From the NCBI GenBank assembly GCA_936440205.1, contig OW387146.1, forward strand, positions 23,312,458 to 23,376,457: a stretch of 64,000 nucleotides of DNA. Reading direction: 5' to 3'. Origin of the DNA: Lepidonotus clava (taxonomy: Eukaryota > Annelida > Polychaeta > Phyllodocida > Polynoidae). Below the pieces are notes generated by a model. It had not been told where the DNA came from. It saw nothing but the letters and a program-made list of their open reading frames with translations, and made no database searches. Below, piece by piece: positions 21,737 to 34,400 of the stretch. Numbering within the stretch: the stretch's first letter is position 1; every line of letters starts with the position of its first letter. The position numbers and the translations under genes are program-made.

Positions 21737-23130
21737 CGTTGATGCCAAAGGCAAACTGCAGATGGAAAAACAACAAATCTTTAAACATTGAATTTCAATT
21801 ACATCGATCTATCTTATATTAAAGTAGTACCTTATGCAAATCAAGTACAATGTCGTCACTGCTGGGAAATACCCAAAAGTTGGTGCTCTAGTAAATTTCT
21901 GTTCCTCAACATTTACTGATTTGATAGTTTCCCACATAGATCTAGTATGTTCTTATTGCATCTTGATTTTTAGATTCCAATGTGTGACTACCGGTAGGTG
22001 TGTTCGAGCATTGGTACTTTATATAATCGTCTGGCACACGAGAAGTCACTAGATCTGAAAGCTAGTTTCCATAGAATTGCATTTAAAGAAGAAAAATAGG
22101 TTCGGTAGATTTACTATCGGCAGCTCTAATAGTAATATCAGGGTCACTACAGGTTTATCTTATTTGTCGCAAATCTAACAGAATTTACATCATTTGGAAG
22201 GAATTTTTTTTGGCTATCATTGTAATGAAATTAATACAAATATACTTTTGAAAACTTCATATTTTTTTGGAGGGGGGGACATATTAGGGTAGGTCGGGTT
22301 CCCTGAATACAATAATTTTTAGGTCTAATGCAGTAATAGATTTATCATCCTAGACAATCTGTGTGCCTTGGATGATCTGTCACAGCGTTTGCAAATAAGA
22401 CCAAGTCTAGATCTAATAAAAAATAAAACTAGTTCTATACACAGCTGTGTCAGTGGTGCTAGAGTTATAAAATGTCATTAAACTATTTTTTGCCAGTCTG
22501 CTATTACGATTCCTATAGTGACAGAATAGCAGAGCGTAATATGGACAGCGGTCCGTCATCAACTATTACTATTCTACTAAAATTTACAAAGTTAGGCGGG
22601 TTTTGCCTTCGCGCTACCTTCGGCACTACAACTTTCACTACAAACATTCCTGATTCAAGTCATGTTCGATCATATTTACCATCAATGCTATGGCCCAAAA
22701 CAATGAGAAGTCATCTGACAATCTATGTTTTAGTTGGATTAACTTACACTCTCAAATTACGGCCTAAATCCCACAAAAAATAAGCTTCTTGTTAGCTTCT
22801 TTGTAAAATTTCTTTCTGTAGACCGGAAGTTACGCTGATTCTCGACTTCACGATTTGACAAATCATTAATGTCTGCCGATAACCAGCTCCAGACTGGCTT
22901 GTGTCGCAAGAAATATGTGTAGATAAAATTATTATAAAATCCGCATTTCGGAGGACAAGAATTATTCAAAGTAATTCTTCTTAATAAGCATCAATAGTTA
23001 GACGAATTTATAGTACTATTTTTCTAAATCTAATTATTTCAGTAATCAAAATCCGGTGTCGGCAGTCACGTCGCCCCTCACAACTTTCGTCCATTCGTCT
23101 GCACCACGTATTTTCGCTCAGGCGAAAAGC
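21737..23130. promoter_or_regulatory. Divergent promoter region between zinc-finger gene and GEMIN5
   Basis: The two start codons face away from each other, 1394 bp apart. No TATA box stands out near either gene. A CCGGAAGT sequence (ETS/GABP core) is at 823-830 of the 22 kb block (22823-22830), roughly 300 bp before the GEMIN5 start codon, typical of housekeeping promoters. An upstream frame in phase with GEMIN5 is open from 23056 but has no ATG before 23131. The rest is AT-rich sequence in which I see no other gene. Confidence 0.5.
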
Positions 23131-25899
23131 ATGGGGGAGTTTGTTTTACCAGCCTCTCCGAGCTGGTACTGCAGTCGAGTCAGTGACTGCACCGACGAAG
23201 GATTATTCCTGTTTGGAGCCAAGAATAGTGTCTATATTTTGGACGTATCGGTGAAGCCTGTGCGTTATGTCGACCATTTCCTTGCGCACACGGAGAGAGT
23301 GGTGGGGGTATCGGCGGCCCGGGGACGGGCGGCCGGCGCCCCGAGGAGGGTGGCTACGGCCGGCGAGGACGGCAGGGTCCGCCTCTGGGACTACACAAAA
23401 ATGCCCCCAACTCTACAGGATGAACATGCAAACCACAAGGTGGTGTACAACAGTAGTTATTTATCATTAATGGGCGGTTTAGATAGGAAGTTTTAATTTG
23501 TCTGCAAATTCTGACAATTTATTTCTGACGATTTCTGGTTCAGATTTCTGGTTCAGATTTTGAACAGACCTGTGGCTGTGCCCGCCTGCCTTGTCATTTA
23601 CAATTACCTTTTATTTAAATACATTTGAGAATATCCTTAATGCAGTGTCTTGTTAATTGCGGTGGACAAACAACCTGTTATCCTACCGCTTTCTCTACCA
23701 TCTAGACATCAAGAGTCTTCATGCAAGAACACTTTTGGATAAACTCAAAGGACATTTTCCCCAATATAGTTCTCACACGTTTACTCAAGATTAAGTATGA
23801 TTCTTAGTGAGGAAATCTCCCATTCATTGCGTAAGACTGTATTATAAGGCTTCTTTGGAAGAGTAGCAAATGATGTGAATTTCCCAAATATAATATAATC
23901 TCGGCCTATTTCCTGGGAATAGCGTAAAACATCTAGATCTAGATCTATTCCTGAAAATGTCTCCCTATAACTCTATTGTAAATGTAATATTTACATGTAC
24001 CTATCCCTCAGAACAAACTAACAACCCTTCACTGGAGTCCTGTAGACGATGACATCGTAGTCAGCGGTGACGACAAGGGAGGAATTGTCGTATGGCGGAT
24101 GTCGCGTGGTGATGTGAAGCAGATGACTTTGGAGAAGTCGGCCGTCTTTTGTCTTGAGTGTTCCCCACATAATCGCTTCCACATTGCTATTGGGTTGGTA
24201 CTTCGAACTTCTTTACATGCTCAAACTTATACAATATATCTTGGTTGTATGTCGAGGGTAGTGAAAAGTAGTAGATCTACTTAGATGTGTGATATGAGTG
24301 GATGTATATTTCAGTATTTAATTATTATCTTATTGAGTTATTCGTATGGATTTTTATCTTTATTCACATAAGCAAATTTCTGTCAAATGAAAATATTTCG
24401 AAGACCCTGTTTTTATCCTAGTACTTGTCTACAGCCCCTATACCCAAGTTCTTTAAATTCCCCTGATTTCACTCTGGAGAAAGCCCTGGTTCTAAAATCA
24501 ATAAAACGGAATGTCTAGAAACTTAAAACGGTAAGGAATACGGATGATATAACATCTTATATCCTTAGTATAATCAGATTCAGCCACATAGGTGGGGCGG
24601 GGTGGTCCAGTGGTTAGCATCTTGGCACTACACGCAGCCAGCCCAGATTCGATTTTGGGTGCTGCCAGTTAGACCACCTCACCTTGCCGTCGTTTCCAAC
24701 CCCATAGATTCAGTCATACAGCTGTATTCTCAAGGACAGAGTAGGGGGAATCCCTAGCTAGAGTTGCTTAGCAACCCCAAGGGGGACAGTTTTATCTGAC
24801 TCTGATTTGTCGGTCCTTATCTGTAACCAGATCTGTCCCCCTCTGGCCTTAGTTATGGTCACCCATGCATGACCGTAACTAAGGACTTTCCTATCTTAGA
24901 TAAGGATATGACACACACCTGTCTTAGAGATATTCAAATATGAGTGGTCCTGATATAGCTGAACAATTACTGAGCAGACATCAAACTCCAACAATCGTCA
25001 TCAGCATCATAATGAGCCACAATTTTAGATTAAAATTGTGATATGTGAGGCTGGGCCCTGAACATGTATAAACAATACCAATGGGGTAAGAACATGTATA
25101 ACTAGGCACATTTAGTATAAGACATTACAAAACCCTTTCCTCATTTTCTGTGCAGGTACAAGTCGGGGTTGGTGCTTATCGTGGACATCAGCGGGCCTGG
25201 AGTGGTGATGCAGAGACTGAGGGGACATGACGACGAGGTGCACTGCGTGTCGTGGTGTCCCACCCTGGGCGAGGACATACGGCAGCGCACCGAAGACGGT
25301 GAGTATGGCTGGAAGTGCAGGGGCAGATACAGAATTTCCGAAAGGGGTGGTCAGCATATATGCTAAGTACTATGCAACTTGTATTCACGCACACATACGT
25401 GGCATTTTCCATCTTTTTGTAGTTTAAGGGTCCACCTAAATGGGGTGGGTTAGGACCCTCTAGAACCCCCACTTTCGCCCTGGATCTGCCCCTGCAGTGT
25501 AACAGGGGTCGAGAAATGGTCCTGAGAATCGTGGGCCAGTTAGGGCTGGATTAAACATTCAGGAGTCCTCACTAAAATCAAAGACCCGGTGTCTTGTTTC
25601 TTCTTCAAACCATAGGATATGAAAAACAAAAGATCTAGGATATCTGTAACTTGAATCTTTATTTACACATGTAAAGCACGAATTAGACAAATTCGAGTTA
25701 CGAGGAATCACTTGAAAATTGTTTCGAGTCAGCAGGGATGGACTGAACCACGGGCCCGGGGGCCCGAGGCCCCTAAAAACAGGTTGGGCCCCTAGATTTT
25801 CTGGTCAAGGGGCCCGACTGACCCCTAGAAAATTTTGGATAACAATTACAGATTTCTATATATTTTACAATAAAACATAATGTTTTCAAAGACAATCTG

Positions 25900-25933
<34 letters not shown>

Positions 25934-28478
25934 GGCCCCTAGATTTTGGTGCGGGCCCCTAGATTTGGAAAGCTGGGGGCCCGACTGGCCCCTGGATTTT
26001 TAGACTTATGTCCACCCCTGCCGGTCAGTTGGGCTCCGTAGGTCAGAGAATCTAGGGGAACGACCCCCTTTTTAAGGACCTCCGGCCCATACATAGTCTT
26101 TCCTTTGATCATTTACACAAATAAACTTGCATTAAATCCATACCTCCCCTTTTTGACAGATACCTTTGAGGATGCCCCTTTCGTGGCAGGATGTCTTCTG
26201 GCGACGGGTAGCAGGGACCGTACGCTGCGAGTGTGGAGTTCCACCCGAGGTCGGTGCCTTCTCCACCAGAAGGTGGGCACAGCGGCCAGCATGCGGCGGG
26301 GTGGTTACGATGACCAGAAGGTGCGCGTCTGGCTCACCCTACTCTGGACCGGGCCGCATGAGCTGATCACCAGCTCCCAGAGGTGAGTAGGACTTGTGGC
26401 CATCGACAAAAGCCTGTTTTCTGATTTTGATGTCATGGCAGATTTCCACGGATCCGGGATTCCGCAGTTTTTGAAAGATTTTGGGTCATTTTTCATATTC
26501 GTCCAGATTTGAGGACACATTTACTTTTATATAGGAGGGGGGTCGAAATTAACTTTTCAGGCCGTCAGCCCGGACATATTAGAGTCTATTACAAGTGTGA
26601 GAATTAGTGCTGATTTTTAATGTAATTTTCTCAAAATTTGTCAGCCCTGATTCAAAACTATCAGCCTGGGGCTGACGGGCTTACGTTGATTTCGAACCCT
26701 GGTTTTGCACCCTAAAAATTAGTTTGAACAAAATGAGAAATATGTTACATCTCAGAAGAGTTTCTTCCTTAATTTTGGGAGTGAGTGAGTGATGGTGGTT
26801 TTACACCGTACCTTAATTTTGGGAGGAAACATGTGTTAGTCTCGCTTCACTCAATAATACTATCAATAGGCGTATTTCCTCATTGAAAATGTGATTTAAA
26901 GTGTTTTTTTTTTAGTGAATCCTATGTTTTCCCCTGGAAATGGATATACATGACTGGTATGACTTGTTGAATTAAATTTTAATCTACCCCTTCTGCTCCT
27001 CTCCCCCAGCGGCGACCTGTTGTCGTGGGACCTCCGACGGCCGGGCAAACAGAAGTATGACGTCATCACGCCGTCCTCGGCCACTAGGGGGCACCAGCGG
27101 ATCGTGTTCAACCTGTCGTCACCAGGGGGAGCCACCGCGCACACCCTAGTCTCCATATCCATGGACAGACAGGTTGGTGAATTTTTTTTTCCCCTTCCAA
27201 AATTAGTTAATAATAAAATCATCTTTAGCCAGGAACTTAATATTCAGGACCCGGAGTGATGTGTTAACATCTTTATTTTGATTTTATTCAAAGTTTGTTT
27301 TTATGTTATCTGGTATCAGGATTTCATAGACTCAAAGCGTTTACTTTTTCCTCCCTTAAACAGTATACATGTACATTTAGATTCTATATCCACTATGGAG
27401 AATGAATAGAGAAGTATGGTGAAAACAGATTAGATGAATCTTAGTAAGAATAGTCTATCCCAAGATACAGAAGACTTGCATCTTGCTCTTGTTAACACCA
27501 ACAACAAAAATAAATGATAAATGCATATTCGCATTTGGTCAAAATTTATCAATATTCATCCCATATTTCTATACATGTACATCCTTTCAATCCGATTTTG
27601 TTTCTTCTTTTACATACTGATGTACGTTAAAGATATACAAGGTTTGAAGAATAAAATAACTATAGTCTAGTCCTTCCATGACCTAGATACCTCTTGCATA
27701 ATCACTTTGGGAAACTGTGGGTCTAACTTGACAGACAATGTATAGATTGGAAGACCACTCTAGCCTGAACCGTTTCTGACTTGCAGGTGATGGTGTGGGA
27801 CCTGCGTACCTCTGACGTGATGGTGGTTCCCACTCTGGGCGGGTTCCCCTACAACATGTCCCAGTCTCCGGTCAACCCTGGTATGTTCGGCAAAAATGCT
27901 AATATAAGAAGTCCCGCGGGGACTTCCTCAGGTAGCCGGACGGCCCGGAGTGGGCAGGACAGCCCGCGGGCTTTGCCCTCGGGCTGTCCTTTCTATGTAG
28001 GTCTGTCCGGCAATCTGAGGACATCCCCTTAGGGTCTTCTATATTTTATTACCCAAACAGTGATTTAATATGTTTAAAAGAGTGAATACGAAGAACGGTA
28101 CATATGGCTTGTCAATACGCTCTACCCCCTGTACGTACCGCTCCTCGGCAGTGCGGGTGATAAATTTGTATACACGTAATCTGTTTTACAGTTGTTTTTT
28201 TTAACTCAATCTTGTAGTTCATGATCATCCAATAGTTGAAATAAACGATTGTGATTTATAGCCTATATCTAACGAAAATAAAAGTGTTTAATTGCCTGTA
28301 AGAATTATCCTCAAATTGTCAAATTTGCAAGACTACAATACATAGCTTATTTTCCTTGATAGGGCGACTTGCGATAGGAGTTGGAGACAACATGATCCGT
28401 GTGTGGAACACGGTCAACCCCAACAACCCGTATGACTGTCAGACTCTGTGGCAGGGGCTCAAGTCTAAAGTTACCACA
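23131..28478 (+). CDS. GEMIN5: GEMIN5 exons 1-7: first WD40 propeller (residues 1-410)
   Basis: Seven exons encode the first beta-propeller. Residues 10-14 (PSWYC) match the human PNWYC, whose Trp and Tyr stack on the m7G cap. WD-type blades are visible: [23 protein letters not shown] preceding [38 protein letters not shown] and MIRVWN. The exon 1 coding part is strikingly GC-rich in its middle (around 23300-23360, encoding an [12 protein letters not shown] loop), a lineage-specific loop insertion. Intron phases after exons 1-7 are 0, 2, 1, 2, 0, 1, 0. Confidence 0.94.
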
Positions 28479-31400
28479 GTAAGTAACGCCAATGATAAAT
28501 TGCAATATAGATTTTACAATTTTCCTAAGTATACTATCTTTTATACCTGATTTTGAAATACGTTTTTCATACATTGCTCCTCTTTAAAAATCTTATGAGA
28601 AAGAAAGAAATTGATCCCTGTTCTAAAAGTCAATTACTCTCCGTTCTTTCCCTTAATACATACTTTTAAAATAGTTGTGCAGAGAGAAGACTGGGGGGCT
28701 AGCGCCCTGCATTCTCTAATGTATAATAGTTCACAGTACGATGTGTATATAGTAAAGTATCACGCGGTAGCATCTCAACATACAGCTCTCAAGCCACGTA
28801 TTTTCATAGATAGTGAAGTATATAATGTATTATTGATTTTCGAACAGCTGTGTTGGCATCCCTTCAAAGAGGGCTGGCTGGCCTTCGGAACGGACGACGG
28901 TCGAGTGGGCATTTACGACGTTTTGTCAGCCAAGTAAGTAAAAACTTCACTCACTTTTTATCGTGGCCACAAAATTGAAATGGCTATGCACGCCTGGCAC
29001 TGAAAATTCGCTAACGACTGCCTCTGCTGATTTCATTGTATGCATGGATGGGAAGAGATCTAAGAGTTTGCCTTGTTTTGTAAGGTGTGGCCTAAATAAG
29101 GGTTTGTGCATCAGTACCTCTGTGTGAATTTGTATATGCAAAAAAAAGGGAAAAAATGCTTAAAAATCTCTTAAAATCTGGAACCTTAAAGCCACTCTCT
29201 TCTCCGTGAGTTCATTGAGATACGTCCGCCAACGTCCGCGATACCCAAGGCCAGTAATGTGTTTTCCGACGTTAAAATGTAATCCGGCGACATCATTGGT
29301 CACAAATATGGCGCCAATGTACATGAGTTACAAGATAGCAAATAACGACTTCCTCACGGACGATAGTGGCTTTAATAGATAACAAACGTTTGGGGGAAAA
29401 AACAGTGATCATCTCTACCTCAAAATGGTAATATTTATGATAACATGTTGTGATAATACTTTTCAGGCCTCCTAAGATCTCATCCACGTACCACCGTAAG
29501 ACGGTTTACGTGGTGGCCTGGGGCCCCATGGCAGTGCCCGGGGGTGGCGGTGATGGTGGTGACGCGGGCACTTTCTGCGTCTACAGTTGTGGGGACGGTC
29601 GCGTGCTCATCCACCACCCCGCGCACCTCGACCGAGACGCAACTGACCTCAAGGATGCACTCACTCCACAGCAGGTAGGGAATGAGAACATTTTTAAATG
29701 ATGAGTGTTTATTTGACTTATTTTTAAAGTCGGGCTCTCGTCCTCCCGTTGTAAGGTTTTCAACAGCCGACGTTAGCCTCGTGACACCACAGCCGGTGAC
29801 TTGTTCTGCGACGCTAGAATCTAAACTGGTGACGTTATTGGAGATGTCACTAATTTGGTGACACGCTATGGTGGTTACAGCATATCAGTTTATGTCTGTC
29901 GCACAGACTGGAGCGCGGCTTTGAGAAGCTTGAGATAAGCATAACGTTTAAAAGTTTAAACTTAAAACCACAAACATTTTTCATTTTTCAACCAAACGTG
30001 GACTCTGATCTAAATGTACCTAGAAAGGGATACTGAAAGATATTTCCATACGATAAAAGTTTTAAAATTCGAGCTTTCTCCTTCATCCCTGCAACTCCGC
30101 ATTTTTTCTGATGTCCACACATTTGAGAAACTGGCACTCGTTATGTGCCCATGGTACATTGTGATGGTCCTCATAAGGGGAATAAATCACGATTGGTCAA
30201 ATAAATTGTAGCTATATCATCTAAGTGCAGCGCCTGTATCAATGTTTTATCCGTTTAATCCTGATGTCAATATACTTGTAACAGGGTCGGAGCGTTCAGC
30301 GGAGTGAGGTTAGTTGGAAGCAGGACTTCTCTGCTGTAGCGCTGGGCAATGAGGACGGGTAAGATCTGAAACTTTGAAAACCTAGATACATTTACAAATA
30401 CTATTTTGTGGCAAACTTACTAGCATTTCCTCCTATCGCTATTCAATATTTATTTCCATGTCAAAATAAAGGATGGTTTCAAATTGTTTCCTTACCGACG
30501 AATTCTCTCAAAACCCTAAGAATTATACGAAAGTTTATTTGAGCTACCGTTCTTTGACATAACATAATCTTCTCTTTAAACCTTTTATACTTTAAATACT
30601 AACTAAACTGTACACCTTTCTTCTCAGTTCTATAGAGGTGTACACCGTACCAGGCTTCACATTGTCGTGTACGTTACAAGTCCACCGTAAGTTAATAAAC
30701 GTAATCCGTTGGCACCCACCGTTCACCGGGGAGGGCGGTCAGTCATCGCAGTGTCACAACTGGATCGCTACGGGCTCCAACGAGTCCACCATACACATCT
30801 TCAACCTGGACCCCTTCTTAGGTAACTATAGTGGCTAAGGTATAAGACAAGATGATATAACTTCATAAGTTAAAAAGGAAAAAGCGTTTAAAATACTTAA
30901 AAGATATTTCAGGATAGTAAGAATTGTTACCGCATCTTCTTGAGAGGAGATACTTAAACGGCTTTAGTTAACACCTATGCCACGCTTTCATTCCAGATTA
31001 ATAAGTTATTCCAAGTCATTTCATTGCACTTCCATTCCCAGGTTATCAATATATCCTTTAGGGTTATTTGCGTTTACTATATTTTCTATATGACCCAAAT
31101 GCTATACCCGTTCTAAGGAATTATTCAGAAAATTATAAGCAGTCAGTTGTTAGCCATGATGACAAAATAAAGATTTCATGTTCATACATTCTATTCAGTC
31201 GCAGAGACTGGGAGCGCCCCTCTGGTGACGGACAGTTTCCTGCGCCTCGAGGGTCACAGTAACCGGGTGACCGGGCTGGCCTGGAGCCCGCACCGTAACG
31301 GGCTTCTCGTCTCCGCCTCGTATGATGGCACTGCTCAGGTAAGCTAAGATGTGAGGGTTGTTTTGGGGACTTTACTGGTTGATAGTGGTATAAATGGATA

Positions 31401-34400
31401 TTTTTGATTTATAAAAAGAGGTCAAAGAAGCCTATGCCATGATATTAGATGTAAACAAATATCTTTTCATGATTAAATTTCATGGAAAAGTTACAAAGTT
31501 AGAATTAAACTTTTATTGAAGGTACATATTTCAACTAATACTGACGTAGGAAACAAAGACAAATCTTGAACCACTTTGGACCTATTGTTGATATTATTGC
31601 AATTGTTCAATCGATCCTGTGCGATATGGAAATTGAAAAAAAAAAACAGCTAAAATTATGTAAATCTGTATTGTGTTGAACATAAATTGAATTAACCTGA
31701 ATTACATAAAAACCACCTGTCTAGAATTCCAATTTTAGGCAATAGGAAAAATGTTAAAAGAAAAAATAATAAGTGTAGTATGTTTTCCATCTAGGTTTGG
31801 AAGTTGCTGCCTACAGTGACCCCTATCGCCAACTTCAGGGGTCACTCCGGTCGTCTCTTCAGCGTCGCCTGGAGCACAGAAAACGATGACGTCATTTATT
31901 CGGGAGCAGACGACTTTTGTCTCCTGACGTGGAAGATCTCGGCGCAGCCGCACACCACGCCACCTACAGGTGGGCCCCTAGACCCTTATATTCGACAGGG
32001 CGACATGGCCATTTCTTAAAATTAACAAGAGGCTTAGTGACATGAGTGAACAAATAAACTACATGACATAGCATGTTTCTTAAACGTGACATATGACATG
32101 GCAGCATCTTAGGGACGATAATAGGACCACGGTTACTTCTTGACTCAGCCCATTCGCTGTGTTGCGGTTCATCCAGATTACCCATGATACAGTGCTTTGT
32201 CAATTTGAATTAACTCAAACCCTACTAAAAGCAATCAATTTTTGCCAATTCTTAGCATGAGGGAAAGAGACGTACATATGAAAGTATCCTCTGTTTTTAT
32301 TTTGGATATTTTGAGTTACTATTTATTGTAACTTCTTCTTTCCTTAACTAGTTGGAAAGCTCTCTGACCGTTTTCCTAAGTTTATCAAATAGATAATTGA
32401 TAATAATCAATAATTTCCTCTTTTTAATAAGGCGCAGACAAGAAAAGGAAACTAAAGTCAAAAGGGAAAAACAAGGGGAAGAGCGTAGAAGTAGCACGTG
32501 GTCCCGAAAAGCCCGAAGCGCTTCCGGAAGTGGAAGACGATAAGTCAATGACGTCATCTGAAGTCTCTGAGCTTCAAGCACTGCTGGACGCGAAACGACG
32601 AGAACTGACGACAAAGTCTCCAAAGGGTGCCACTGCAGAAGGGGAAGAGGGAGGTAAGTATCTGTTTTATCAAAGTACAAACGGCTCTGCCAGGCTGAAA
32701 TGCTGGAAATGATGGACTCTTTCAAGATTCGAACCCACAACCTATGGTTATGGAGCTGGGGGTTCTAACCACTACACCATGAAGCCACATGGAGGATAAG
32801 CCTAGAACTAAATAATGGGGTTGTGACCCAGTTTGCTGGTTCCCACAGGTCCTTTAAAAAATGGTTTAACAAAATTTAATCAGAAACCAAATGGATGGGT
32901 TGGTTATGGCCTATTTCACTGGTTCTTGGTTTGACCTGAAGAAAGTTTAGTATGTAGACAGCAACATTCAAAAAGACATCGTTTTGGAAGAAGTAGGTTA
33001 AAAAGTTCCTAGTTCGTCCCAGACCTGCTTTAGGTTTTACATAACAGTTTGAGAAACTAGCGGACTGGGAACTACAGTCTATATGTTCCCATCCTCCAAA
33101 AATCTAAACATCAAATTAAGAAATTAATTTTTATGTGTGGTCATGTGTACGGTTGAATTTTTAAAATGGAAATTTGAGAAAGAGACAGTCTTGTGAATTG
33201 AAATTACATATTGATCTATAGCCTCAAGAATTGGGTTTTACAAAACATTAGTTTTGGACTTTTCTTAAGGTTATCCTCAGCGGCGCTTATACGTGTTGTT
33301 GTTGAATAGTGTAATGTTGTTAAATTTTATTGATAGAAAAAACAATGATCAGAAATGTTAAACAAAAAAATATGTCTTCATTTTGGTAAGTGGATGGTTG
33401 AAAATACAATCGTTAGTGTGAAGCATCAAACCTGCATTTCTCTGATTTCCATTGCAACAAATGAAATGGAATACTTTGTATTTTGTTTGTATTTTTCAAA
33501 TTGTATTTTAACACAGGCACCTCACATGAGCCAAACTTGAAAACCCAGCCGTCGTTCAACATTCCGCCACTAGAGGTCAGCACAGAGCAGGAGCCCGAGG
33601 ACAGAGTTCTGGTCAAAAAAGGTGAAAATCTATAAACCTTGATTTAAAAAATGTTGAACCTCTTTTTTCCAACACTTAAGCAAGGTTTTACATTACAATT
33701 GAGACCAGATGAATTCATTTGATGTTTATTGAAGGATTTTTTTTTTCATATTGTATATTTCTTATTAAAAGCCATCATATTTCAGGTTTATTTTCCCAAT
33801 CTAGCTCTTTCAAATTTGCATATTACTTTGACCAAGCCTATTTTTATGGGTTTTATATTCAAGTCCAGTCAAAGTCAAAATACGATTTCATAAAAAAAAT
33901 CCAGACGTAGACCATCACCAGTCGAAACATGTTGATTGCCCAGTTACCTCTAATAAAAAACAACATCGTCCAACAAAACTGCTGGCGTCGGGTTTGGTGC
34001 GATTAACTTTATTTTAATTCTAGGATTTCATAAAAAGTAGATTTCATACTTATCTCTGGACTTCTGACCTATCCATGACTTTTCCATTCATTGTTATCAA
34101 CAGAAATTCGGGACCACAGAAAGAAGCGAGTCAAGTCCATGTTCCCCGTGTTTAGTACGGCTGAAAACCGCCGTAAGGCGCTGCTTCATGACGACTGTAT
34201 CCACCTGGCCCACCTCCTGTACGACCCACAAGGTAAGGGGGGAATATAACTATAGTGATACGGCCCGTCCACCTCCTGTACGACCCGCAAGGTAAGGGGG
34301 GAATATAACTATAGTGATACGGCCTGCCCACCTCCTGTACGACCCGCAAGGTAAGGGGGGAATATAACTATAGTGATACGGCCTGCCCACCTCCTGTACG

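Noticed and set aside
23056-23130. Upstream in-frame extension of GEMIN5
   Set aside because: It has no ATG before 23131, and the residues before MGEF have no counterpart in Gemin5.
32700-32800. Functional tRNA genes at 32.7, 24.6, 45.9 and 52.1 kb
   Set aside because: A and B boxes are visible, but acceptor stems do not pair and two copies share SINE bodies and tails.
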